Shown here in pieces: positions 1-8,400 of a stretch of DNA of 39,834 nucleotides. Source of the DNA: an uncultured Bacteroidota bacterium. GTDB lineage: Bacteria > Bacteroidota > Bacteroidia > Chitinophagales > Chitinophagaceae. A program made the position numbers and the translations under genes. The first letter of the stretch is position 1; each line of letters starts with the position of its first letter. Where the stretch lies: assembly GCA_903877645.1 (NCBI GenBank), contig CAIRES010000055.1:1-39834 (forward strand), given 5' to 3'. The notes under the pieces were generated by a model. That model saw only the letters and a list, made by a program, of their open reading frames with translations, was not told the DNA's origin and searched no databases.

Positions 1-132
1 AAATCCACAAGCCCAACACCTTTTTTGAATGCCATATATAAAAATTGAAAAGGGTTTCAATTTACACAATTGAAACCCTTTTCCAGTATAGCTTTCACTT
101 AATTTTTACCAACTATTTTTGACCACATTGTC
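1..132. repeat. Left copy of a 132-bp perfect inverted repeat
   Basis: Positions 1-132 are the exact reverse complement of 39695-39826; I compared every base. The copy starts at the first base of the window, so it may extend further left. It contains a 16-bp hairpin (47-83). Read away from the window interior, both copies give the same sequence, so each lies downstream of an outward-facing gene (rpoZ here, a ferritin-like gene at the other end). No coding capacity is visible. It may be the end of an insertion sequence, a MITE-like element or a dispersed terminator repeat; I do not recognise the family. Confidence 0.95.
47..83 (-). terminator. Hairpin terminator within the left repeat, downstream of rpoZ
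   Basis: GAAAAGGGTTTCAATT pairs perfectly with AATTGAAACCCTTTTC across a five-base loop. On the minus strand the hairpin is followed by AATTTTTAT, giving an intrinsic terminator-like structure about 80 bases after the rpoZ stop codon. Because it belongs to the repeat, it may have arrived with the element rather than being the native rpoZ terminator. Confidence 0.6.
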
Positions 133-162
133 CTTTTTTTAGTGGGGTAAATATGGTAAGAA

Positions 163-486
163 TTACTTCTTGCGATAGTAGATCTGGTCATCAACGAATT
201 CGTTGATGGCCTGGAGCGGGGCGTTAGCCATGCGCTCGTAGATGCGCGATATTTCTATCTGCTCTTTGTTCTCATGTACTTCTTCCAGGTTGTCGCCATG
301 TGTGGAAAATTCATCGAGCTTGCGATGCAACTCTTCCTTCATGGTTACAGATATCTGGTTGGCACGGCGCGATATTACGGCTATAGATTCGTACAGATTG
401 CCCGTTCTTTCTTTCATAGCGATCACATCACGTGTTTCTATGAGTGCGTTCACGGAGCTAAGCGATTTTCTATTGGTGTTGCTCAT
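163..486 (-). CDS. rpoZ: DNA-directed RNA polymerase omega subunit (RpoZ/Rpb6-like)
   Basis: This 107-aa protein matches the Bacteroidota version of the small RNA polymerase omega subunit, which helps assemble and stabilise beta-prime. The N-terminal half has the omega/Rpb6 helical core, with ISRRANQIS near residues 39-47 after NLYESIAV. The C-terminal half is charged and ends in DDQIYYRKK. Its ATG lies 17 bases inside the 3' end of bamD, so the two are probably co-transcribed and translationally coupled. In many Bacteroidota coaBC follows rpoZ; here the repeat with its terminator-like hairpin follows after only 30 bases. Family call is from sequence pattern; no search was run. Confidence 0.88.
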   Translation of the reverse strand: MSNTNRKSLSSVNALIETRDVIAMKERTGNLYESIAVISRRANQISVTMKEELHRKLDEFSTHGDNLEEVHENKEQIEISRIYERMANAPLQAINEFVDDQIYYRKK

Positions 487-1288
487 TGCGTAGTTTTTTT
501 AAGTTATCGTCTGCTGTTGTATAAATTTTTGCTGCGTCCGCAAGGTACTTCGATTGCGGATAATTATCTTTCAGATCGTTGTATGCGCTGATGGTATTGG
601 TATAACGTTCTTCCTGCTTGGCCTCAATACTTTGCTTTGCGTATTTGAACATGGACTTCATGATCATATACTGGTAAAGGTCACTGCTGTGCGAATCCGG
701 AAAGTCGCGCATCACGCTTCTGTAAGCCACTATGGCCGCTTTGAACCTGGCAATATTGAAATACAATTTTGCCGCATCTGCCTTTTTTAGTTCCAGTTTG
801 CCCTTTGATTCATCTATGTACCTGTTGGCCTCTGCTAAGCGCTCTGTCTTCGGATACCTGTTGGTATAAGACTGCATGGCCTCCAGCGCCTTGGTTGTAT
901 TCGTTTGGTCGAGCGAATACTTGGGTGCGTATTTATACAGTGCCACCGCACTCATGAACTCACATTCCTCGGCGTCCTTGCTTGTAGGAAAGTATTCCGT
1001 GAAGTTCTTGAAATAGTAAGAAGCCTCTACATAATCCTTCAGGTAATAGAACGTATATGCATACTTATAAAAAAGAACTTCATAGTTGCGCGTACTCTTC
1101 ATGATCGGCATCAACTCCTTGTACAGCTCATTAGCGTGCTGGTAATCTTTCTTGTCGTAATACTCGTTGGCCTTGGACAGCTTATAGTTAACGTCGCTGC
1201 TTTTACGGATCTTTTCAAACGGGCCACAAGAGCTCACCATAAAGACACAGGCAAACAAATATAATAAATTCTTCAATCTTATCTGCAT
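470..1288 (-). CDS. bamD: Outer membrane protein assembly factor BamD (lipoprotein)
   Basis: BamD is the TPR-containing lipoprotein of the BAM complex that folds beta-barrel proteins into the outer membrane. I start it at the ATG at 1288 (MQIRLKNLLYLFACV...) rather than an ATG 14 codons upstream. The shorter form begins directly with a lipoprotein signal and has the lipobox VSSC near residue 21. The 272-aa product then has TPR-like pairs, including ANEYYDKKDYQHANELYKEL, YKYAYTFYYLKDYVEASYYF and YFNIARFKAAIVAYRSVMRD. It ends inside rpoZ by 17 bases. The bamD-rpoZ order is common in Bacteroidota. A TATATTTG element lies just upstream of the chosen start. Confidence 0.88.
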   Translation of the reverse strand: MQIRLKNLLYLFACVFMVSSCGPFEKIRKSSDVNYKLSKANEYYDKKDYQHANELYKELMPIMKSTRNYEVLFYKYAYTFYYLKDYVEASYYFKNFTEYFPTSKDAEECEFMSAVALYKYAPKYSLDQTNTTKALEAMQSYTNRYPKTERLAEANRYIDESKGKLELKKADAAKLYFNIARFKAAIVAYRSVMRDFPDSHSSDLYQYMIMKSMFKYAKQSIEAKQEERYTNTISAYNDLKDNYPQSKYLADAAKIYTTADDNLKKLRNEQHQ

Positions 1289-1297
1289 ACAGGGACG

Positions 1298-1305
1298 CAA
1301 ATATA
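1298..1305 (-). promoter_or_regulatory. Possible -7 element (TATATTTG) of bamD
   Basis: On the minus strand TATATTTG fits the Bacteroidota -7 consensus TAnnTTTG and ends nine bases before the chosen bamD ATG. I see no TTG at the usual -33 distance, and the implied leader would be almost absent, so this is weak. Confidence 0.3.
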
Positions 1306-1423
1306 TTGAAAAATGCGGGTTCTGCGCCACCTCTTTTGTTAAAAAACGATAAAGTAACAGCCAAAAAGAGGGTCAAATGAGAATATTTATGCTTTATTAG
1401 CTAAAACGCCTGTTTTTGCCGAG

Positions 1424-2254
1424 TCAGTAAAAGATAGATGCAGGCATTTTTTCCTTCAGCAGGCCCGCAGCCTGTGCTTTTTCAAACAGTGTGTTGATGG
1501 CTTTGCGGCCAATATCGCCAAGGTCGGTAGTGTAGTCATTTACATAAAGCTGAATGTGCTTACGCATTACCTCTTCCTCCATTTCCTGGGCGTTATTGGT
1601 AATAAAGGGAGTTAGCCCGGGGTATCGCTGCCACGACCAGGCAAGGCTGTCTTTAAGTATCTGATCCACGGTAGCACATAGCTCAGGGCTGTAGCTGCGG
1701 CGCATCACAATGCCGCCAAGTGGTATGGCTGCCCGGGTGCTTTGCTCCCACCAGTCGCCGAGGTCCATGAGCTTTGTGAGGCCTTTTTTCTGGTAGGTGA
1801 ACCGGCCCTCGTGAATGATGAGTCCGGCATCATATTCGCCACTGATGACTGCTGCCTCTATCTCGTTAAATACGAGTTCGGTTTTGTTCTTAGCCTGTGG
1901 CAACGCTAAAGACAGCAGCAGGTTGGCGGTGGTTTTAAAGCCCGGGATAGCTATCTTGTAGTCCTCCGATTTGCTAAGGTCAAGAGGCTTCATTGCAACC
2001 AATAAGGGTCCTACGCCCACACCCAGTGCGCTGCCACTATGCAGCAGGGCGTACTTGTTGACGGTATGCAGGAATGTATTGTAGCTGAGTTTGGTGATGT
2101 CCAGTTTCTCCCCGGTAGCCCACATATTCAGCGTCTCCACATCTTCCATTACATAATCGAATGTGATGCCTTTGGTATCTATATGGCCATTGACCATGGC
2201 ATCAAAAATAAAGGTATCGTTGGGGCAGGGGCTGAAGCCGAGCGTTAATTTCAT
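1424..2254 (-). CDS. mqnD: 1,4-dihydroxy-6-naphthoate synthase (MqnD, futalosine pathway)
   Basis: MqnD acts late in the futalosine route to menaquinone, turning cyclic dehypoxanthine futalosine into 1,4-dihydroxy-6-naphthoate. The 276-aa protein has the family's periplasmic-binding-protein-like features: the N-terminal SPCPNDTFIFDA, DITKLSYNTF near residue 54, GPLLVA near residue 83, HEGRFTYQKKGL near residue 148, and WWEQSTRAAIPLGG near residue 168. Length and start fit the family. It lies 131 bases after mqnB on the same strand, with a short palindromic repeat between them. The rest of the pathway is not in this window. Confidence 0.93.
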   Translation of the reverse strand: MKLTLGFSPCPNDTFIFDAMVNGHIDTKGITFDYVMEDVETLNMWATGEKLDITKLSYNTFLHTVNKYALLHSGSALGVGVGPLLVAMKPLDLSKSEDYKIAIPGFKTTANLLLSLALPQAKNKTELVFNEIEAAVISGEYDAGLIIHEGRFTYQKKGLTKLMDLGDWWEQSTRAAIPLGGIVMRRSYSPELCATVDQILKDSLAWSWQRYPGLTPFITNNAQEMEEEVMRKHIQLYVNDYTTDLGDIGRKAINTLFEKAQAAGLLKEKMPASIFY

Positions 2255-2289
2255 GGTAAGGAAATGATGGGCAAAGGTATGGAAATAAC

Positions 2290-2315
2290 AACCCCGACCC
2301 TAAAGGGAGGTGTTG
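2290..2315. repeat. Short palindromic dispersed repeat, copy 1
   Basis: The core ACCCTAAAGGGAGGTGTT is nearly identical to elements at 4197-4222 and 35922-35948. The centre CCCTAAAGGG is close to palindromic. It sits in the mqnB-mqnD intergenic space. No protein is encoded. Confidence 0.7.
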
Positions 2316-2385
2316 AGTAAACCAATACTATGCTACAAATGGAGTGTGCTACTACAGCTCTCTACTTTTTACTTTAGACTTTCTA

Positions 2386-3039
2386 CTACAGACCTTCGAC
2401 TTCTTTAATAAACCCGATCAGCCAGTTATTAAGGTTGTATATCGCCTCCTTCATTTGCCACATGCTTTTATCGCGGGGAGTCACATAGTTGGATATGGCG
2501 CGCACCTGTGCGAAGGCAACACCCTCCTGCAGGCAAACGTAATGGAAAGCTGCACCCTCCATGCTTTCTACTGTGGAATGGAATTTTTCGGTACGCAGCT
2601 TTATGGTAGGCTCGCTGCCGGAAACGGTATTCACGGTAATGCCCGATACCCTGGGCAGTGTGATGAGCTCATGCACGGGCAACAGTGGGGTATGGAGTTT
2701 ATTGCCTTTGTGCGGGGGGGCATCAGGCGCAATAAGCCCCATTTCAAAAATATCAAGGTATTGCTCATGGTCTTCGGCGCCAAGGTCGCCATATTGGTCG
2801 GATACTACGAAAACGAGGTCGCCCAGTTCGATAGAGCCATCGAAACTCCCCCCCACGCCGGCCTGCAGCACGAGGTCATATCTATTGTTACTGAGGTGCC
2901 TGGTGAGGGCGTATGCGGTGGCTATGCTGCCTACACCCGTTATCAGCACTTTGGCGGTAGAGGAGGGGTGTACTTCCCGCAAATGGGCCACAAGCGGGCC
3001 TATTTCCATCTCTGTAGCAGCTACTATAAGCAGGTTCAT
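2386..3039 (-). CDS. mqnB: Futalosine hydrolase (MqnB)
   Basis: MqnB is a nucleoside hydrolase of the MTA/SAH nucleosidase fold that removes hypoxanthine from futalosine in menaquinone synthesis. The 217-aa sequence has the fold's landmarks: MNLLIVAATEMEIGPL at the start, the glycine turn ITGVGSIATAYAL, LQAGVGGSFDGSIELGD, the purine and ribose site VESMEGAAFHYVC, and the late RAISNYVTPRD. Adjacency to mqnD favours MqnB over an MTA/SAH nucleosidase. It is divergent from queD with 67 bases between the start codons. An antisense ORF covers nearly the whole gene but looks like a shadow. Confidence 0.9.
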   Translation of the reverse strand: MNLLIVAATEMEIGPLVAHLREVHPSSTAKVLITGVGSIATAYALTRHLSNNRYDLVLQAGVGGSFDGSIELGDLVFVVSDQYGDLGAEDHEQYLDIFEMGLIAPDAPPHKGNKLHTPLLPVHELITLPRVSGITVNTVSGSEPTIKLRTEKFHSTVESMEGAAFHYVCLQEGVAFAQVRAISNYVTPRDKSMWQMKEAIYNLNNWLIGFIKEVEGL

Positions 3040-3059
3040 GCCGCAAATAACCTACTTTT

Positions 3060-3090
3060 TTGTGAAAACCACGCAGTAACCGTAATTTTG
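3060..3090 (+). promoter_or_regulatory. Bacteroidota-type promoter of queD
   Basis: TTG at 3060-3062 and TAATTTTG at 3083-3090 are separated by 20 bases, a good fit to the -33 TTG / -7 TAnnTTTG consensus. The expected transcription start is about ten bases before the queD ATG at 3107. There is no Shine-Dalgarno sequence, which is usual for the phylum. Confidence 0.6.
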
Positions 3091-3106
3091 CACAAAAATC
3101 AGGAAT

Positions 3107-3517
3107 ATGGTGTACTTGACGCGTGTGGAGCATTTTAATGCCGCCCATAAATTATACAATGCCTCGTGGAGCAGTGAAGAGAATAAAGAAGTGTTTGGCA
3201 AATGCGCCAATGAGAACTGGCATGGGCATAACTATGAGCTGCATGTGACCATAAAGGGTGTACCGCACCCCGAGACAGGATTCATATACAATGCCAAAAC
3301 ACTGGGTGAGTTGATAAAAGATGTGATCGTGGAAAAGGTGGATCACCGCAACCTGAACCTGGATGTGGATTTTATGAAAGGGAAATTCACCAGCGCGGAG
3401 AACTTTGCTATGGGCATATGGAACGAGCTGAAGCCGCACATAGAAAAAAGCGATGTGAAGCTGCATGCAGTGAAGCTGATAGAGACACCGAAGATATACG
3501 TGGAGTATTTCGGGTAA
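3107..3517 (+). CDS. queD: 6-carboxy-5,6,7,8-tetrahydropterin synthase (QueD/PTPS family)
   Basis: This 136-aa protein belongs to the 6-pyruvoyl-tetrahydropterin synthase/QueD family, which converts dihydroneopterin triphosphate to 6-carboxytetrahydropterin on the way to queuosine. Zinc ligands are visible: His in EHFNAAHKL, and the pair in WHGHNYELHV. The catalytic Cys lies just before them in FGKCANEN, and the conserved Glu is in KLIETPKIYVEY at the C-terminus. VDHRNLNLD near residue 76 is also typical. folE, whose product supplies the substrate, begins 81 bases downstream on the same strand, so the two probably form an operon. A pterin-specific rather than queuosine role cannot be excluded from sequence alone. 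Confidence 0.92.
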   Translation: MVYLTRVEHFNAAHKLYNASWSSEENKEVFGKCANENWHGHNYELHVTIKGVPHPETGFIYNAKTLGELIKDVIVEKVDHRNLNLDVDFMKGKFTSAENFAMGIWNELKPHIEKSDVKLHAVKLIETPKIYVEYFG

Positions 3518-3523
3518 TGAGGC

Positions 3524-3565
3524 CTCTCCCCCAGCCCTCTCCGAAGTAGAGGGAGATGTAACCCC
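3524..3565. repeat. Imperfect palindromic repeat in the queD-folE gap
   Basis: CCCTCT (3535-3540) and AGAGGG (3548-3553) form a short hairpin within a C-rich then G-rich stretch ending GAGATGTAACCCC. It resembles, without matching, the CCCTAAAGGGAGATGT element at 4197-4222. I take it as a member of the same general class of intergenic palindromes. Confidence 0.4.
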
Positions 3566-3598
3566 CTACGCTTTGATCTGATACTATAAAAAAACGCA

Positions 3599-4195
3599 AT
3601 GGCATACCACAAGAAAGAGTCTTACGATGAGGATGTGACCAGGAGATTGATGGAGAACTACCGGTCTACAATTGAGCAGATCGGGGAAGACCCTGAGCGC
3701 GAAGGGCTTTTAAAGACACCTGAGCGAGTGGCCAAGGCCATGCAGTTCATTACCCAGGGCTATGGTATGAACGCTGCTGATATACTGAACTCGGCCAAAT
3801 TTCATGAGTCGTATAGCGAGATGGTAGTGGTAAAGAACATAGAGCTGTACTCACTTTGTGAACACCACATGCTGCCTTTCTTTGGCAAAGCACATGTGGC
3901 CTACATACCCAATGGAGTGATCACAGGCCTGAGCAAAATAGCCCATGTGGTAGAGTGCTTCAGCCGCAGGCTGCAGGTGCAGGAACGCATGACCCACCAG
4001 ATACTGGATGTGATACAGGAAACGCTGAACCCACTGGGTGTAGGTGTGGTGATAGAAGCCCAGCACCTGTGTATGATGATGCGCGGTGTACAAAAGCAGA
4101 ATAGTGTGACCACCACATCAGCTTTCAGTGGCCAGTTCATGAAAAACGAAACGCGGTCAGAGTTTTTGAAGCTGATCTCGCATGATTTGTCTTAA
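3599..4195 (+). CDS. folE: GTP cyclohydrolase I (FolE)
   Basis: FolE converts GTP to 7,8-dihydroneopterin triphosphate, the entry step to folate and, through QueD, to queuosine. The 198-aa length is normal. Visible signatures are [15 protein letters not shown] near residue 37, the zinc and active-site segment [18 protein letters not shown] near residues 87-104, [23 protein letters not shown] near residues 109-131, and the third zinc ligand in [10 protein letters not shown] near residue 155. It sits 81 bases downstream of queD on the same strand. A dispersed palindromic repeat begins two bases after its stop codon. Confidence 0.96.
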   Translation: MAYHKKESYDEDVTRRLMENYRSTIEQIGEDPEREGLLKTPERVAKAMQFITQGYGMNAADILNSAKFHESYSEMVVVKNIELYSLCEHHMLPFFGKAHVAYIPNGVITGLSKIAHVVECFSRRLQVQERMTHQILDVIQETLNPLGVGVVIEAQHLCMMMRGVQKQNSVTTTSAFSGQFMKNETRSEFLKLISHDLS

Positions 4196-4196
4196 A

Positions 4197-4222
4197 AACC
4201 CCGGCCCTAAAGGGAGATGTTA
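4197..4222. repeat. Short palindromic dispersed repeat, copy 2
   Basis: The core GGCCCTAAAGGGAGATGTT matches the elements at 2290-2315 and 35922-35948 with one or two differences. It lies immediately after the folE stop codon. Confidence 0.7.
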
Positions 4223-4238
4223 CTTCGTCATAAGATTA

Positions 4239-4267
4239 TTGAAAAAAGGAAATTTGGATTACCTTTG
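4239..4267 (+). promoter_or_regulatory. Bacteroidota-type promoter of the tRNA-Pro gene
   Basis: TTG at 4239-4241 and TACCTTTG at 4260-4267 are separated by 18 bases, matching TTG / TAnnTTTG closely. The mature tRNA starts about 32 bases after the -7 element, leaving a short 5' leader for processing. Confidence 0.65.
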
Positions 4268-4299
4268 CCATCCCCTAATAACACGAAACTTAAAAGTTT

Positions 4300-4373
4300 C
4301 GGGAAGTAGCGCAGCCCGGTAGCGTACATGGCTGGGGGTCATGTGGTCGCAGGTTCGAATCCTGTCTTCCCGA
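4300..4373 (+). tRNA. tRNA-Pro (anticodon GGG)
   Basis: A 74-base cloverleaf can be drawn. The acceptor CGGGAAG pairs with CTTCCCG. The D arm is GCGC/GCGT around AGCCCGGTA. The anticodon stem CATGG pairs with TCATG and encloses CTGGGGG, whose central bases are GGG. The T arm GCAGG/CCTGT encloses TTCGAAT. The discriminator is A and CCA is not encoded. A promoter lies upstream and a terminator directly downstream, so it looks like a single-gene unit. Confidence 0.93.
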
Positions 4374-4379
4374 CATAAG

Positions 4380-4407
4380 AAGCTCAACAGCAATGTTGGG
4401 CTTTTTT
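4380..4407 (+). terminator. Intrinsic terminator of the tRNA-Pro gene
   Basis: AGCTCAACA pairs with TGTTGGGCT across a GCAA tetraloop (nine pairs, one of them a G-T wobble) and is followed by a run of T. It begins seven bases after the tRNA. Confidence 0.75.
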
Positions 4408-4428
4408 ATTGATTAAACCTTATTTTTG
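4396..4428 (+). promoter_or_regulatory. Probable promoter of the toxin-antitoxin pair
   Basis: TATTTTTG at 4421-4428 matches the -7 consensus. The nearest reasonable -33 TTG (4396-4398) is 22 bases upstream and lies inside the tRNA terminator stem. The antitoxin ATG follows the -7 element by 14 bases. Confidence 0.45.
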
Positions 4429-4442
4429 TATAAAGCGATATT

Positions 4443-4637
4443 ATGAAAGGAGTAGATTTTATCACGGATGACAAAAACAGGAGAAAAGCTGTGATCATTG
4501 AAATAAAGACCATTGAGCGACATCCTGAAGAAGTGGAAGACCTGATAGATATTATTGTTGCAGAATCACGCAGGGATGAGCCTAAACGTAGCTGGGACGA
4601 TGTAAAAAAATCGTTGAGAAAGAAAGGCAAGCTTTGA
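4443..4637 (+). CDS. Type II antitoxin, RelB-like, partner of a RelE/ParE toxin
   Basis: The 64-aa protein resembles small Bacteroidota antitoxins paired with RelE/ParE toxins. The N-terminal half (KGVDFITDDKNRRKAVIIEI) could be a short beta region. The C-terminal half is helical and charged, with EEVEDLIDIIVAESRRDE and a basic tail SLRKKGKL that would contact the toxin. Such antitoxins neutralise their toxin and usually repress their own operon. Its TGA stop overlaps the toxin ATG by one base (TGATG), a typical coupled arrangement. The downstream toxin frame is broken, so this may now be an orphan antitoxin. The call rests partly on the clear RelE sequence next to it. Confidence 0.72.
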   Translation: MKGVDFITDDKNRRKAVIIEIKTIERHPEEVEDLIDIIVAESRRDEPKRSWDDVKKSLRKKGKL

Positions 4638-4892
4638 TGTACAAGATAATCATCAGCAATAGCGCAGAAAAGGATATGGAAGCTCCCTTCAATAGCTTTG
4701 AAGAAGGTAGAAATTGCGATTGATCATCTTTCTGAAGAACCCAGGCCCGCAGGCTGTAAGAAACTAAAGGGATCTTACGAAAATTTGTGGCGGATACGTG
4801 TAGGCGATTACAGGGTTATTTACTCAATAGCAGATAAAATTGAAGTCATAGATGTCAGGAGAGTAAGGCACCGGAAGGACGTTTACGAGTAA
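4637..4892 (+). pseudogene. RelE/ParE-type toxin, frameshifted
   Basis: Starting at the ATG that overlaps the antitoxin stop, the frame gives MYKIIISNSAEKDM, a normal RelE N-terminus. It then slips near 4676-4684 and stops after 28 codons. In another frame the protein continues as KLPSIALKKVEIAIDHL, NPRPAGCKKLKG-like EEPRPAGCKKLKGSYEN, WRIRVGDYRVIYSI and VRRVRHRKDVYE, which is a complete RelE toxin core with the usual Arg and Tyr-rich end. Two bases appear to be missing (or one extra) at the junction. Either the toxin is inactivated, an advantage if the antitoxin is lost, or the consensus sequence has an error. An initiation at the TTG at 4698 would lack the first strand and helix. Confidence 0.75.
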
Positions 4893-5159
4893 TCTATCCA
4901 AATAATTGAGAGCTAAAGAAACAGACCGCGTGCCGCCATAGCTTTAGCGGAGGGGCAGCGAAGAGCGATGTGGCTTGCGCTCTTTTGCTTTGCAGGTTGT
5001 TGGTCAGAAATAAGACCAACAACGGCGGAAACAAATGATTGTTTCAAAAATAACTTCGATGGAACGAATAAGGACACGCTATAATCAGTGATATTAGTTT
5101 AATTTCATAAAATACAATTCGGAAGTAGTTAGATTTGTAACACGTTAAGATAGTTCACA
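4893..5159. other. Intergenic region with three hairpins
   Basis: No gene is visible. Three inverted repeats occur in series: CCGC/GCGG (4933-4950), AAGAGCG/CGCTCTT followed by TT (4961-4986), and the perfect ten-base GTTGTTGGTC/GACCAACAAC with an eight-base loop (4996-5023). The second may terminate the toxin-antitoxin transcript. TAGATTTG at 5130-5137 fits a -7 element for the small ORF that follows, but no TTG is seen at the right distance. Confidence 0.5.
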
Positions 5160-5180
5160 TTGTTACTTTCCAAAAAAGAT

Positions 5181-5405
5181 ATGCTTTTTATGAGTCAGGA
5201 TAATAAATTCATTTGGGAATGTGTACTAATCTTTGGAGGTATTTATACTGCATTGCGAATATTATTGAAAACGTTGTGGAAGGAGTTGTGGAATCCCAGG
5301 AATCAAGTTTTCAGAAAATCGGTTATACTGAATAACCAAACAGCTTCTCCACTAGCTCGTATTAAATTCCAGGCAGCCCTTATTTTTATGTTGGAAGATC
5401 ATTAA
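5181..5405 (+). CDS. Small hypothetical protein, possible one-helix membrane protein
   Basis: I do not recognise this 74-aa ORF. Starting at the ATG at 5181 it reads MLFMSQDNKFIWE, then a hydrophobic stretch (CVLIFGGIYTALRILL, about residues 14-29) that could span the inner membrane. A basic, polar C-terminal half follows. A TAGATTTG element lies 43 bases upstream. It ends two bases before the convergent giant gene on the other strand, and no terminator separates them. It could be a spurious ORF. An ATG three codons further in and an upstream TTG are alternative starts. Confidence 0.35.
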   Translation: MLFMSQDNKFIWECVLIFGGIYTALRILLKTLWKELWNPRNQVFRKSVILNNQTASPLARIKFQAALIFMLEDH

Positions 5406-5407
5406 GA

Positions 5408-8400
5408 TCAATGTTCGATAACCACATGTACTGTACTGTACTCATTGGCAGTGCGTATCGTGAGCAGATACATGCCATTAGCCAGTGTACCTGCCGATAT
5501 GGTTTCATTGATCGCACCGTTTTGAGCGGTCGTCTTGTTGCTAAATACTTTTTGCCCGAGTATATCGGTGATCTCTATCGCAATCTCTTCGTCAACGCCA
5601 GCAGCAGTCTGGCCTTTTACCGTAAATACACCTTTACCGGGGTTCGGGAATACGCTGAATTTATTACCTGTTGTTACCTGGCCCACACCTGTATGATCTA
5701 CAGGGTTCACGGTGATGGTCACTGTGTTTGATCCACTACTACTGCATGCGCCGCTACCCGTTACAATGCAAGTATACGTATCGCCATTGGTAATACCTGT
5801 AGCAAGGTAGGTAGCATTCGTGGCACCTGTTATGGTTATGCCATTCTGCTCCCATTGATAGGTTAGGCCGATGCCGGTGGCGCTTGCGGTCAGCGTTATA
5901 GCGGTGCCGGTAGTGATGGTAGTGCCGGGGTTGGCAGCGATGGTAACAGTTGGAGCAACAATCGTATTTACAGTCATAGCCACCAAATCTGAAGCAGTGG
6001 CGGGGAATGCGCAGGCATCACTGCTGGTGAGCGTAGCCGCAACCCTATCTCCGTTTGCAGGGGTATACGAATAAGATGATGCGGTTGAACTTACAGTCGA
6101 TCCGTTTACCATCCAATGATAAACAGGTGCTGTACCGCCATTCACAGGGCTTGCGTTAAAAGTAACAGGGGTGCCTGCGCACACTACATTACCAGGTGTG
6201 GCAGCTACACTTACGCCAGGGGTTTCTAATGAAACAGGTGTGACTACGGCGGTGCCGGCCATATTGGCCGCGCAAAGCGTCGTATTGTTGGTCGCCACAA
6301 TGGTATAGGCCCCCGGTGCAACATGCAGCCCAAAATCAAGCGCGCTGCCAATACCAAAACGTGATGCTCCGACTGCCGCTCCGGCAAGGTATAACTGGTA
6401 AGTGAATCCACCAGCCGAATTGTCTAAGCCGATATGTACGCCATCATAGCCCGTGCAGAAAGTGCCGCCGCCGGTTACATTAAAGACAGCAGGCAATGGG
6501 TTGATGTTGATCGTAGCTGCGCCGCTCATATAAGCGATACATCCCGTGGTAGTATTAGTAGCCATTACCGAGTAGGTGCCGGCTGCCGTTTGCAGGCCAA
6601 AGTTGAGCGGGGTGCCTGCGCCGGGCAGAGGAATGCCTATAGGCGATGATCCGTAATATAGCTGGTAGCTGGTGCCCGCCTGTGAACTGCCGAGGCCAAT
6701 GTCTTCGCCTATGCCATCCGCACAGTAGCTTCCACCCCCTGTGATGCTGTATGCCGCAGGTGCAGGATCAATACTGATCGTTTTTGTTACATAACACGAT
6801 GGGTCAAATGAATAGGTGATAGTAGTGCTGCCGGCTGATATGCCATTGACAATACCGGTCGCACCCCCAACTGTTGCTATAGTCATTATATTACTGCTCC
6901 ATATACCACCCGTTATGCTATCGGTAAATGGTGTTGTCGTTCCGGGGCATATTTCATTAGCGCCCGTGATCATTGATGGAGTAGGTGTCACTGTCACCAT
7001 GGTGGTGCTGCTGCACCCGGATGGAAGTGTATAGGTAATATGTGCTGCGCCGGTAGATACACCTGTAATGATGCCGGACACTGAGCCTGCGGTGGCAATG
7101 GATAAGTCGCCGCTTGTCCAGGTGCCACCTGCTGCGGTGTCGTTCAATAAAGTAGTTAATCCGTTACAAAAACGCTCCCTGCCTGAGATAACACCCGGAA
7201 GGGAATTGACGGTAAAAGTAGTAGTGGCAAAGCAGCCTGTGGATGTAGTATAGGTGATGGTTGCCGTGCCGGGTGCAAATGTAGTCACCTTGCCATTGCC
7301 GCCGCCGAGGTTGAGTACGGTAACAGAGGTGCTGGTAAATGTACCCGGAGAGTATGGCTCATGTATATCCACTGTATCTCCCCATGCGCATACACTGCCA
7401 AGGCCGGGTACAGGCGGAACAGAAATAACGGTGAACAAGGCAGTAGCTGCGCACCCCGTGGATACTGTATAAGAAATAACTGATGTGCCACCAGAGATGC
7501 CCGATACGATGCCCGATGTGCCAACTGTAGCAACAGCAGTAGCGCTGCTGCTCCATGTGCCCCTTGCGGCATCGGTCAGTGATGTTGTATATCCGTCACA
7601 TACGTTGAACGTGCCAATGATGGGTGAAGGAATCGGGTCAATAGTGACATGCGTAGATGCTATGCAACCCGTAGGCAATGTATAGGTAATGATCGCCACG
7701 CCCGGATATACGCCGGATACAACCCCTGATGATGCATCAACTGAAGCTATGGATGGGGTGCTGCTGCTCCAGCTACCCGTTCCCGCATCTGTAAATGGAG
7801 TAGTAGTATAAGGACACAAATGCGAAACGCCTGCAATAGCAAGCGGCAATGGATTTACTGTAACAGTAACTGCGGCAGGACATATCCCACCATGTGTATA
7901 GCTGATCACGGCAGTGCCTGCCGATACACCTGTTACGATGCCCGCGCCTACTGAGGCAATGGAATTGTCACTGCTCGACCATGCCCCCCCTGCCAGGGAG
8001 TCGCTAAGGGTAGTCATCAGTCCCTGGCATACAATAGGGGTGCCGCTTATTGTTGGCGCTACTGCATTCACAGTGGCCATGATCGTTGTGATACAACCTG
8101 TAGGTAATGTATAAGTAATGACCGGGGTGCTCGAAGATACTCCTGTTACAATGCCGGTCAGCGAATCCACTGTAGCAAAAGCCGGAGTAGCTGTGGTCCA
8201 TTTGCCACCGCTTACCGCATCATTAAAATGTGTGTTGAGGCCTATGCATACATAACCTGCAATAGTGATGGCGGGGGGAAGCGGGTTTACCGTAAGCAAT
8301 GCAAAAGAGGTGCAACCTGTGCTGATCGTGTAGCTGATCGTGTCAACGCCAGCTGTGGCTGCGCTCACTAATCCTGATGAGGCATCCACGGTAGCCAAAG

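Noticed and set aside
2344..3138. A 264-codon plus-strand ORF opposite mqnB
   Set aside because: It lies wholly antisense to a recognisable gene, has no family features, and its composition follows from the third-position pattern of mqnB.
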